This document shows, piece by piece, positions 1 to 5,205 of a DNA stretch of 5,261 bases (position 1 is the stretch's first letter; each line of letters opens with the position of its first letter). Source of the stretch: Anaeromyxobacteraceae bacterium. GTDB lineage: Bacteria > Myxococcota > Myxococcia > Myxococcales > Anaeromyxobacteraceae. The notes under the pieces were generated by a model, which searched no databases, was not told the DNA's origin, and was given only the letters and a program-made list of their open reading frames with translations. Location: positions 1 through 5,261 of the forward strand of contig DAIEMM010000193.1 in assembly GCA_027349605.1 (NCBI GenBank), given 5' to 3'. A program made the translations under genes and the position numbers.

Positions 1-366
1 CGCCTCCTTCCGCAATGCCTCGAGGTGGGGATCGGCGAGAGTCACGTCGGTCGGAAGCGTGTAGCCCTTCGCCTCCTTGGGCCGGCCGAGCTTCGCCCAG
101 GCGGTCTCCCGGGCCACCTTGGCCGCCTCGTCGTCGCCCTCTGGCAGGAGCAGCAGCTCGGGCACCTTCTCGCGGAGGCGGTTGATGAAGTCGAGGCGTG
201 CCTCCGGCGAGGCGTCGGGGCCGGGCGGCCGGATCGACGAGCCGACGAAGGCCTTGGTCTCGACGAACGCCTTCGCGAGTCCGGGGATGTCCTTCACGTC
301 CTGCAGCGCCGGCGCCGTCTTCAGGTCGTCGGGGAGTCCGCTCTTCCAGTCCTGGGGGTCGGCCAC
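1..366 (-). CDS. Probable phage scaffolding (capsid assembly) protein, C-terminus cut by window edge
   Basis: The GTG start at 364-366 is preceded by a strong ribosome binding site, AAGGAG with an 8-base spacer, and lies 3 bases after the stop of the upstream 68-residue gene. The frame stays open for 122 codons to the left edge, so the C-terminus is missing. The protein opens MADPQDWKSGLPDDLKTAPA, then DVKDIPGLAKAFVETKAFVG (residues 23-42), SSIRPPGPDASPEA (43-56) and LGRPKEAKGYTLPTD (92-106). The layout 'short acidic opening, LPxDLK, D(V/I)xGLAK, then LGRP...GY' is one I associate with scaffold or capsid-assembly proteins encoded next to portal genes in many podovirus-like phages. Such proteins form the internal scaffold on which coat protein assembles and are later lost. 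The position directly after the connector and upstream of the expected major capsid gene agrees. Family assignment is from remembered sequence pattern plus context; that the gene is real is near certain. Confidence 0.78.
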   Translation of the reverse strand, partial: MADPQDWKSGLPDDLKTAPALQDVKDIPGLAKAFVETKAFVGSSIRPPGPDASPEARLDFINRLREKVPELLLLPEGDDEAAKVARETAWAKLGRPKEAKGYTLPTDVTLADPHLEALRKEA

Positions 367-380
367 GGTTCAGGCTCCTT
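367..380 (-). promoter_or_regulatory. Strong ribosome binding site of the scaffold gene
   Basis: Read on the minus strand the sequence is AAGGAGCCTGAACC, directly before the GTG start at 364-366. AAGGAG matches the anti-Shine-Dalgarno complement with an 8-base spacer. It overlaps the end of the 68-residue gene. It is the best ribosome site in the operon, which fits a protein needed in many copies per particle, and it fixes the start of a gene that is otherwise incomplete. Confidence 0.8.
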
Positions 381-576
381 TCGCCTCATCCCGGAGGCGT
401 TCGAGGTCGGCCAGGGCGTCGAGTCGCCCGAGCCTGTTCAGCATCTGGTCGCCGGTCTCGCCCGGCCCGCCGTCCCGCCACCGGCGCCGCAGGTGACGGA
501 GCAGCGTCTCGCCACCGGCCTGGGCCAGGAACGAGACCACCTGCTTCCGCTCGGCGGTGAGTTCCTCCGGCGTCAC
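370..576 (-). CDS. Small phage protein of unknown function (68 aa) between portal and scaffold
   Basis: The GTG start at 574-576 overlaps the portal stop codon by 4 bases (GTGA), so translation is probably coupled to the portal. The stop TGA is at 370-372, 3 bases before the scaffold start. The product begins VTPEELTAERKQVVSFLAQA and contains LLRHLRRRWRDGG (residues 25-37), then LNRLGRLDALADLERLRDEA (46-65). It looks almost wholly helical, with a basic central patch and no membrane segment, signal peptide or cysteines. Small proteins with a 'GxxLLRHLxRR' core are found at this position in other podovirus-like genomes, and a distant relation to the Bbp19-like small virion-gene family is possible, but I cannot confirm it. 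A longer minus-strand reading frame upstream of this start is only the GC-rich shadow of the portal gene. Function unknown; a connector accessory or head-completion role is a guess from position. Confidence 0.75.
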   Translation of the reverse strand: MTPEELTAERKQVVSFLAQAGGETLLRHLRRRWRDGGPGETGDQMLNRLGRLDALADLERLRDEAKGA

Positions 577-2318
577 GCGGGCACCCCACCCGACGGAGCG
601 AGTGCCGGCTGCACGTCGATGCCGGGCGCCCCGGGCCCGGAGAGCCCTGGAACGGCGCTCGCCTGGCCCGCGGCCGCGGTCATGGACGCCATCGCCTGGC
701 CGGCGCGCTTGGCCGTCTCCGCGGCCTGCGCAGCGGCCATCGCCCTGCGCTCGTCCTCGATGGCCTTCTTGGCCTCGGAGGGGGCGGTCAGGACCGACAT
801 CGGCACGCCCAGGCGCTTGGCGTGCTCCTGGATGGCGTGCTCGAGGTTGAAGTAGTGCCGGGCATCGGTGAAGCCGAGCTTCAGGAGGTTCGAGATGAAC
901 GCGGCCTCCCGCTCGATGGCGACCACCTCGTCCATCATCTGCGCGCGAGCGATGGGCCCCCGGAAGCGCAGCTTCAGCTCCGACTTCTTCTGCCTCACGA
1001 TGGGCGGAACGTCCGGCGGCAGCCGGCCCGCCCTCCCGAGGTGGTCGATGACCATCTCCACGATGGGGGCGAGGGCGTCGGTCGTCAGGCGGCCCACGGG
1101 CGACCCGAGGGCGCGGTTCATCTGGTCCTTGCGCGCCTGGACCTCCGTCGCCGTCATCTGCGGCGACTCCTTCAGCATGAGGTCGTCTTCGTGGAACGCG
1201 CGCCGGATCTCGATCCGCTCGTCGCGGAGGATCTCCACGCTCACGTCGAAGTGGCTGGCGCTCTCCAGCGGCCACCAGTCGTCCTTCGACGGCATCACGT
1301 TGCCCTTGCCGGGCCGCAGGTCGATCTGCCCTCCGACCCGCTCGCTCATGCCGTGCGCCGGGTCCACCGCCTTCTCGCCGGCGTTGAGCTGGAGCTCCTT
1401 GAAGTAGTTCAGCCCCTTCACGTGCCGCAGCGCGAGGTGCCCGATCCCGTAGCCCCACTGGCTCCCGGGCCGGCGCGCGTACCGGGCCATCACGACGGGC
1501 ATCTTGTAGTAGCCGCCCTCTTCCCCGAGGCCCTCCGCGTCCTCGAGGGTGAAGTAGCGGTAGCCCCAGGGACGACGATCCGGCGCCGCCAGGCCCTGGA
1601 CCTCGGACTTCTCGTCCTCTCGCCGGAAGATGCAGAAGATGACGTCGTACTTCTGGGTGGAGTTCTCCTCCTTCTTCGCGAGGTCCTGGTACTTCTGCGG
1701 TGCCGGGTACTTCGGCGTGCCGTCCTCGTTCTTCTCCCTCTCGCAGTAGTCCACGATCTGCACCGCGGTCCACCGGTACAGGCGCGCCCACCGCCACACG
1801 CCGCCCCGCGAGTCCTCCTGCCACTGGACCTGGCGGACGTCCACGCCCGTGAAGTCGAGGCCCTTCCACTGCGCCGGGTCGGTGCTCGTCGGCTCGCAGA
1901 CGAGGCACATGTTCCCGATGCCTGCCCATCCCTGGTAGCCGCTCGAGATCTCCATGTTGAAGTCGGAGGCCTGGAGCTCCGACCACACGAGCTTCGCGAC
2001 CTCTTCCCGGTAGACCACCGCGTCGTGGTCCTTCTCGAGCTCCGCGTCCATCCACTCCGTGTCCAGCCACATCGAGGACGGGTTCGTGATGTCGGAGTGC
2101 AGGGCGCTCGCCAGGTGGTGCAACGCCAGCGGGGCCGTGAGGTCCCAGAGCCGGACGTCCGTCTTCGCCTGGGTCGTGGCGCCGTAGAGCGCTTCGGCCA
2201 CGCGCCCGGTGAGCGGCATGATGAACTTCTCGATGTCGTCCCAGACCTGCTCCTCGACGGCGCGGTCGGAGACCTGGGACTGCCACCACCGCTTCAGCTT
2301 CAAGACGTCGTAGGCCAT
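573..2318 (-). CDS. Phage head-to-tail connector (portal) protein, T7-type
   Basis: The 581-residue product forms the dodecameric ring at one capsid vertex through which terminase pumps DNA and to which the tail attaches. The ATG at 2316-2318 has GAGG with a 6-base spacer, and lies 3 bases after the previous stop. Family landmarks are an N-terminal helical stretch with EEQVWDDIEKFIMPLTGR (residues 22-39), the block LWDLTAPLALHHLASALHSD (57-76) leading into TNPSSMWL (78-85), PVVMARYARRPGSQWGYGIG (274-293), LRHVKGLNYFKE (297-308), and the very typical ESPQMTATEVQARKDQMNRA (384-403). These match the bacteriophage head-to-tail connecting protein family of podoviruses, and the length (about 500-600 aa in the family) is normal. 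The C-terminus has an Ala/Glu-rich helix (about 514-550) and a flexible Gly/Pro/Ala tail (555-581), which may lie near the channel or the packaged DNA. Its stop overlaps the next start by 4 bases. Confidence 0.93.
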   Translation of the reverse strand: MAYDVLKLKRWWQSQVSDRAVEEQVWDDIEKFIMPLTGRVAEALYGATTQAKTDVRLWDLTAPLALHHLASALHSDITNPSSMWLDTEWMDAELEKDHDAVVYREEVAKLVWSELQASDFNMEISSGYQGWAGIGNMCLVCEPTSTDPAQWKGLDFTGVDVRQVQWQEDSRGGVWRWARLYRWTAVQIVDYCEREKNEDGTPKYPAPQKYQDLAKKEENSTQKYDVIFCIFRREDEKSEVQGLAAPDRRPWGYRYFTLEDAEGLGEEGGYYKMPVVMARYARRPGSQWGYGIGHLALRHVKGLNYFKELQLNAGEKAVDPAHGMSERVGGQIDLRPGKGNVMPSKDDWWPLESASHFDVSVEILRDERIEIRRAFHEDDLMLKESPQMTATEVQARKDQMNRALGSPVGRLTTDALAPIVEMVIDHLGRAGRLPPDVPPIVRQKKSELKLRFRGPIARAQMMDEVVAIEREAAFISNLLKLGFTDARHYFNLEHAIQEHAKRLGVPMSVLTAPSEAKKAIEDERRAMAAAQAAETAKRAGQAMASMTAAAGQASAVPGLSGPGAPGIDVQPALAPSGGVPA

Positions 2319-2321
2319 GGG

Positions 2322-2591
2322 CTACCTCACGAGACGGATGGAGCGTTCCTGACGCAGGATGCGGGGCCGGCCTGCGATCTTGACGACGTGGAAGAGGGGC
2401 CGGCCGATGCCCTGCGCGGCGGCGATGACCAGCCGCGCGTTCTCCTTCTGGATCTCGGACTTCGCGGGGTCGTCGAGGACGGCCTTGTGCGCCTCCATGA
2501 TCTGCTCGAGGAGGGCGAGGAGGTGCTTCCCGACCATCTCTGTCGCCTGGTCGCTGGTGATGGCGTCCGGCGTGGCAGCGGGCTCGGTCAT
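2322..2591 (-). CDS. Small helical phage protein of unknown function (89 aa) between terminase and portal
   Basis: The ATG at 2589-2591 overlaps the large terminase stop as ATGA (2588-2591) and has GGGAG 7 bases upstream, so the start is well supported. The stop TAG at 2322-2324 is 3 bases from the portal ATG. The protein begins MTEPAATPDAITSDQATEMV, continues with an amphipathic helix KHLLALLEQIMEAHKAVLDD (residues 22-41), then NARLVIAAAQGIGRPLFHVV (51-70), and ends in a basic tail with KIAGRPRILRQERSIRLVR (71-89). There are no cysteines, no membrane segment and no signal peptide. I do not recognise the family. The tight overlap on both sides indicates a structural or packaging accessory made together with terminase and portal. 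The same frame stays open far upstream across terL, but that part is a high-GC shadow without terminase motifs. Confidence 0.8.
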   Translation of the reverse strand: MTEPAATPDAITSDQATEMVGKHLLALLEQIMEAHKAVLDDPAKSEIQKENARLVIAAAQGIGRPLFHVVKIAGRPRILRQERSIRLVR

Positions 2592-3985
2592 CTCGTGCTC
2601 CCGAAGGCGCGGATCGCTTCCGTGTTCACTCGGCGCAGCCCGGGAGGCGCGACCGGGTCGGCGAAGGTCAGGGCCAGCGCGTCGGCCAGGTCTGGAGACG
2701 GCAGGCCGCGCTTCTTCATGTCCTCTTTGCTCTCGAGCTGGAGGCGGCCGGCGGCGTTCCCGTAGGAGTAGGTCGGCGCGGTGAGCTCGGAGACGAGCTC
2801 GGAGACGTCGGGCAGCTGCGCGCCACCCACCCACTCGGACAGCGACCACCACATCTCCGCCCGCCTGTTCACGAAGCGCTCGGAGGTGGCCTTCCCACCG
2901 AAGTCGATGCCCATGACGCGACGGCCCATCTGCCGGAGCCTGTCCACGACGCCGGCACCGATGCCCGTCTGGTCCACGAACACCGCGTCGGGGTGGAGTT
3001 CCTCGATGCAGCGCGAGACCTGGCTCGCCAGCGTCATGAGGTCGATGTCGCGCCACACCCGGAACGGCCAGGCGCGCCTCCCCTGGCGGAACGCCACGAC
3101 GGAGCGGTCGTCTCCGTAGCGCGCGACGTCCACGCCGAGGATCCGAGCGTCGTGCCCGTACTCGGCGACGGCGAGTTGCCGCCGCATCGCCGCGGTCACG
3201 ACGTCCACCGCCATCAGGCTGTTCGCCTGCGATGGCGGGAACTCCCCGAAGACGTTGACCAGCACCCAGGGGTTGTCCCGGCCCCACTTCTCGATCTGCT
3301 CGCGGGCCCACTGGATGGAGATCCGCGGCGCCCGGTCGGGCGCGTCCGGGTCGCCCGTGATCTCCTTCACGTACCAGAGCGAGCGTTCCCGCGTGGAGGC
3401 ACGGTAGAGCGGCCCGGAGAGCAGCGTCGGGTTCCCGGCGATCACGAGCTTCGTCTCGAGGCCGGTGGCAAGACCAGCCTCCGCGGCCGCGGCGACCGCG
3501 TCGGGTACGCCACCCGCCTCGTCGATGAGGAAGAGCACCCGGTCCGCGTGGATGCCGGCGAGGGTGTCGGCCTGGCTCGATGGGTCCGCGCTCTTGGACC
3601 ACTGGCGGGCGCTCGCGAACCAGGTCTCCGGGTGGTCCTTCGCCTGGATCCGCGTCGTGGTCCAGTCGAAGAGCTCGCGCAGGATCGGGGAGCGCCCCTG
3701 CCACTTCGCGAGCTCGGTCCAGAGACCGTCCCGGAGGTTGTCCCCGGTGATGCTCGTCGCGACGACCTTCGGGTGCGGCCGCGTGAGCAGGAAGTTCCAG
3801 GCGATCCATGCGAGCACCGTGGACTTCCCTGGGCCCTTGCAGGCCTTCAGCGCGATGCGCTGGTGCTCCCTGAAGGCGTTCAGCACGTCGACCTGCCAGG
3901 CGTCCGGCTCGGCGCCCAGGCACTCGCGCACGAACGCGACGGGATCGTCCCGCCACCGCGCGATCCTCTCCTGCGCCGGTGTCAC
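2588..3985 (-). CDS. terL: Phage terminase large subunit (packaging ATPase and nuclease)
   Basis: The motor of DNA packaging: it cuts concatemeric phage DNA and uses ATP to pump it through the portal. The chosen GTG start (3983-3985) overlaps the small-subunit stop as GTGA with GGGGTGA just upstream, and gives 465 residues, normal for the family; a further upstream ATG at 4147 would add 54 Arg/Ala-rich residues that are shadow of the previous gene. Numbered from this GTG, the ATPase domain shows Walker A CKGPGKST (49-56), Walker B VLFLIDEA (150-157, catalytic Glu 156) and the coupling motif AGNP (183-186). The RNase H-like nuclease domain shows GVDVARYGDDRS (284-295, first acidic residue Asp 286), VFVDQTGIG (335-343, Asp 338) and SKEDMKKRGLPSPDLADALA (419-438), with Asp 432 and Asp 435 in the third acidic cluster. 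All catalytic motifs are intact. Its stop overlaps the next ATG. Confidence 0.96.
   Translation of the reverse strand: MTPAQERIARWRDDPVAFVRECLGAEPDAWQVDVLNAFREHQRIALKACKGPGKSTVLAWIAWNFLLTRPHPKVVATSITGDNLRDGLWTELAKWQGRSPILRELFDWTTTRIQAKDHPETWFASARQWSKSADPSSQADTLAGIHADRVLFLIDEAGGVPDAVAAAAEAGLATGLETKLVIAGNPTLLSGPLYRASTRERSLWYVKEITGDPDAPDRAPRISIQWAREQIEKWGRDNPWVLVNVFGEFPPSQANSLMAVDVVTAAMRRQLAVAEYGHDARILGVDVARYGDDRSVVAFRQGRRAWPFRVWRDIDLMTLASQVSRCIEELHPDAVFVDQTGIGAGVVDRLRQMGRRVMGIDFGGKATSERFVNRRAEMWWSLSEWVGGAQLPDVSELVSELTAPTYSYGNAAGRLQLESKEDMKKRGLPSPDLADALALTFADPVAPPGLRRVNTEAIRAFGSTR
2783..2806 (-). repeat. 12-base exact tandem duplication inside terL
   Basis: On the plus strand GAGCTCGGAGAC occurs twice back to back (2783-2794 and 2795-2806). 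In the terL frame it encodes VSEL-VSEL, just before TAPTYSYGN in the nuclease domain. The duplication is in frame and the encoded helix is plausible, so it may be a small slippage duplication or simply reuse of favoured codons. Confidence 0.7.
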
Positions 3986-4383
3986 TTCACCCCGGAGGCC
4001 GGCAGCGACCCGGCGACGAGCTGCTCGAGGGTCAGCCTCCCCGACAGCTCGACGGCCTGCTTCGGCTTCTCGTAGGCGAAGTCGAGCCGGAGCTTCAGCG
4101 CGGCGATGCCGGACTGCGCGTTGCGTGGAGCCCTCCCCGAGGTGCATCGGTCCAGGAAGCGGGCCTCGGCCTCGGTGAGTTGCAGGCGCTCGCGAAGTTC
4201 CGGCTGCGCCAGGCGGGCGGCGATGGCGATCCCGTTTGGCCGCTTCTTGGCGGGCCGGCGGGTCCGCCGAGCGATTCTCCCCCCACCCCCCGGTCCCGAG
4301 ACACCAGGGGCAGCCGAGCGAGGCCTGGGGGGAGCCCCCGCCCGGCTGCCGTCCTGGTCAACGCCGCCGCCCGTACCGCCCAC
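3982..4383 (-). CDS. Probable phage terminase small subunit (133 aa)
   Basis: The gene lies immediately upstream of terL and overlaps it by 4 bases (GTGA, 3982-3985), the classic place of the small subunit that recognises phage DNA and loads the large subunit. Residues 36-48 are very basic (RIARRTRRPAKKR). Residues 54-91 form a helical region with QPELRERLQLTEAEARFLDR. The end has IAALKLRLDFAYEKPKQAVE (93-112) then LSGRLTLEQLVAGS (113-126); this 'ALKLxLDxAYxKPKQxVELSG' ending is frequent in proteins encoded next to phage large terminases. No clear helix-turn-helix is visible inside it. The GTG at 4381-4383 is the only ATG, GTG or TTG start in frame but has no good ribosome site, and the first 35 residues are Gly/Pro-rich with weaker G/C bias at third positions, so the true N-terminus is uncertain. 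The upstream helix-turn-helix protein is a rival or partner for this role. Confidence 0.62.
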   Translation of the reverse strand: MGGTGGGVDQDGSRAGAPPRPRSAAPGVSGPGGGGRIARRTRRPAKKRPNGIAIAARLAQPELRERLQLTEAEARFLDRCTSGRAPRNAQSGIAALKLRLDFAYEKPKQAVELSGRLTLEQLVAGSLPASGVK

Positions 4384-4388
4384 GCGAT

Positions 4389-4401
4389 GGTGGTTGCCAC
4401 C
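4389..4401 (-). promoter_or_regulatory. Small hairpin just before the small-terminase start
   Basis: The sequence GGTGG-TTG-CCACC is a perfect 5-base-pair inverted repeat with a 3-base loop, ending 5 bases before the GTG at 4383. In minus-strand RNA it would cover the usual ribosome-binding region and include the only purine-rich GGUGG nearby. It could damp translation of the small terminase or be an operator half-site pair. It is short, so chance is possible. Confidence 0.3.
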
Positions 4402-4429
4402 AACTGCGCGGCAGGGGAACGGATTGCGA

Positions 4430-4663
4430 CTACAACCGACGCGCCAGCAGCTTGTAGGCCGACTGGACGCAGATGCCGGCAGCCGCCGCCGCCCTGCGCA
4501 CCGGCCACCCGTACACCTTCACCCTGGTCAGGAGCATGGCGCGAGCCTTCGGCGTGAGTCGGCCGGCTGCTCCGAACTCCTTCGCCGGCGTCTCCAGGAT
4601 GTACCGCTCGTGCTCGGCAAGCCTCCGCCGCTCGACCACCTCCACCAGGTTGAACCGAAGCAT
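4430..4663 (-). CDS. Short helix-turn-helix DNA-binding protein (77 aa), upstream of terminase
   Basis: The ATG at 4661-4663 is preceded by GGGGGTGAGGG, a good ribosome site with a 6-base spacer, and the stop is TAG at 4430-4432. An N-terminal charged helix (residues 5-24, NLVEVVERRRLAEHERYILE) is followed by LTPKARAMLLTRVKVYGWPV (36-55) and a helix-turn-helix: RRAAAAAG (56-63), turn ICVQ, recognition helix SAYKLLARR (68-76). This C-terminal block resembles the helix-turn-helix at the start of IS481-type transposases and similar homeodomain-like folds, but the protein ends there, so no catalytic domain exists. Being first in the packaging operon, it may be a regulator of late genes, or the DNA-recognition half of the terminase small subunit, whose other part would be the next gene 46 bases downstream in another frame. 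G/C-biased third codon positions support it as a real gene. Cysteine at residue 65 within the turn is unremarkable. Confidence 0.75.
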   Translation of the reverse strand: MLRFNLVEVVERRRLAEHERYILETPAKEFGAAGRLTPKARAMLLTRVKVYGWPVRRAAAAAGICVQSAYKLLARRL

Positions 4664-4681
4664 CCCTCACCCCCGTCCCCG

Positions 4682-4690
4682 TGCTAGCCT
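4682..4690 (+). promoter_or_regulatory. Extended -10 promoter element for the plus-strand membrane peptide gene
   Basis: TGCTAGCCT fits the extended -10 form TGn-TAnnnT, with the TAGCCT hexamer at 4685-4690. Exactly 7 bases separate the hexamer from the GTG at 4698-4700, the distance expected when transcription starts on the first base of the start codon. No Shine-Dalgarno sequence is present (the spacer is CTGCCCC), which fits a leaderless messenger. No good -35 hexamer lies 16-18 bases upstream; the extended TG may compensate. The core GCTAGC is palindromic. Prediction by eye only. Confidence 0.5.
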
Positions 4691-4697
4691 CTGCCCC

Positions 4698-4859
4698 GTG
4701 ATCCCGAAGGCCTGGTTCGTCGTCTGGTCACTCGCGTCTCTGGCTGCCGGCGGAGCGACGTGGAGCCTCTTCCGCCACTTCTCCCCGCCGCACGTCGCAC
4801 GCGACGCCGGCGTGGTGGCCGCCATCGTGGTCATCGCCGCCGTGGCCATCGCCTGGTGA
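4698..4859 (+). CDS. Small two-helix membrane protein (53 aa), opposite strand, putative leaderless gene
   Basis: GTG at 4698-4700, TGA at 4857-4859. The peptide MIPKAWFVVWSLASLAAGGA opens with a hydrophobic helix (about residues 5-25), has a short positively charged loop FRHFSPPHVARD (25-36), and ends in a second helix (37-53, GVVAAIVVIAAVAIAW) with no C-terminal tail. Positive residues in the loop suggest the loop is cytoplasmic with both ends outside, though the lysine at residue 4 weakens this. Third positions are G or C in 48 of 53 codons, as strong as the flanking genes. It is the only gene on the plus strand, starts 34 bases from the divergent helix-turn-helix gene and stops one base from the convergent zinc-knuckle gene, so it fills the gap exactly. 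A small lysis factor, a superinfection-exclusion peptide or a moron product are possible; no family is recognised. If it is not a gene, this stretch holds nothing else I can name. Confidence 0.5.
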   Translation: MIPKAWFVVWSLASLAAGGATWSLFRHFSPPHVARDAGVVAAIVVIAAVAIAW

Positions 4860-4860
4860 C

Positions 4861-5205
4861 CTACACCGCCCCGCCCACCGCGCGCTTCACCGCCTCGAGC
4901 TGTTCGGCGAGGTCCTCCTGCCGCCGCTGCAGCTCCGCCTTCACCTGGGCGCCTAGCTCGACCAGGTCGTCCACCGACATCGCCCGGAGGTTCCCACTCG
5001 CCCGTGCTCGCCGCGGCCGCAGGGACGTCACCTTCGGCTCCGCCGGCCGCCGCGCCTTCGCCATCCGGTCCTGCGTCCGCGGAGTCGGCGTCTCGGCGCC
5101 GGAGCCGGCCGGCCTCTTCGCCTGGCAGCTACGAGCGTTGTGCACCTCGCCTCCGCACTTCCCGCAGCCCTGCACTCGTCCTGATCCCTTGGTCACCCTC
5201 GGCAT
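4861..5205 (-). CDS. Small protein with N-terminal CCHC zinc knuckle and C-terminal predicted coiled coil (114 aa)
   Basis: The ATG at 5203-5205 has GGAGGGAG 8 bases upstream; stop TAG at 4861-4863. Numbered from this ATG, residues 14-27 are CGKCGGEVHNARSC, an exact C-x2-C-x4-H-x4-C zinc knuckle (Cys14, Cys17, His22, Cys27), a fold that binds one zinc ion and usually single-stranded nucleic acid. A long, basic, Pro/Ala/Arg-rich linker follows (28-75, including SLRPRRARA at 61-69), then MSVDDLVELGAQVKAELQRR (76-95) and QEDLAEQLEAVKRAV (96-110), a likely coiled coil resembling oligomerisation segments of H-NS-like proteins. The whole suggests an oligomeric nucleic-acid-binding protein; the substrate is unknown. 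The same frame is open through GTG 5244 to the right edge (LLDDAVKRGLDHVEGDEP upstream of the ATG), so the chosen start may be internal to a longer protein. It is upstream of the packaging operon and in the same direction, with the plus-strand membrane gene between. Confidence 0.7.
   Translation of the reverse strand: MPRVTKGSGRVQGCGKCGGEVHNARSCQAKRPAGSGAETPTPRTQDRMAKARRPAEPKVTSLRPRRARASGNLRAMSVDDLVELGAQVKAELQRRQEDLAEQLEAVKRAVGGAV

Noticed and set aside
25..855. Plus-strand 276-codon frame over the scaffold, 68-residue gene and portal end
   Set aside because: The minus strand has a strong ribosome site, an overlapping start and a conserved scaffold-like sequence; the plus-strand product is compositionally biased.
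822..2765. Very long plus-strand reading frame (647 codons) antisense to the portal and the terL end
   Set aside because: It is a mirror of G/C-biased codons in the minus-strand genes, gives a Val/Leu/Arg/Asp-rich sequence with no motif or ribosome site, and crosses several well-supported genes.
2993..4075. Plus-strand 360-codon reading frame antisense to terL
   Set aside because: Same GC-shadow effect; the opposite strand carries complete terminase motifs and the antisense translation has no recognisable domain.
4313..4345. GC hairpin (GGGGGAGCCCCC) as a terminator or structured RNA
   Set aside because: No T tract follows and it lies within the small-terminase reading frame; G and C runs of this kind are expected at this composition.
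4430..4663. Remnant of an IS481-type transposase
   Set aside because: Only the helix-turn-helix resembles it; the ORF is intact with a good ribosome site, no DDE domain follows, and no terminal inverted repeats are seen.
4095..4670. Minus-strand 191-codon frame overlapping both the helix-turn-helix and small-terminase genes
   Set aside because: Gly/Arg-rich shadow without a ribosome site or motif; it would displace two better-supported genes.
4664..4740. Minus-strand promoter for the helix-turn-helix and terminase operon
   Set aside because: The only -10-like string, TAGCAC within the palindromic GCTAGC, lacks the final T and has no convincing -35; transcription may come from upstream of the window.
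4667..4849. Minus-strand 60-codon frame opposite the membrane-peptide gene
   Set aside because: Starts MATAAMTTMAATTP, low complexity, no ribosome site, and its sequence is what the antisense of a hydrophobic GC-rich gene would give.
4855..4867. Terminator between the convergent stops
   Set aside because: GGTG-ACCTA-CACC gives only a 4-base stem with no T tract on either side.
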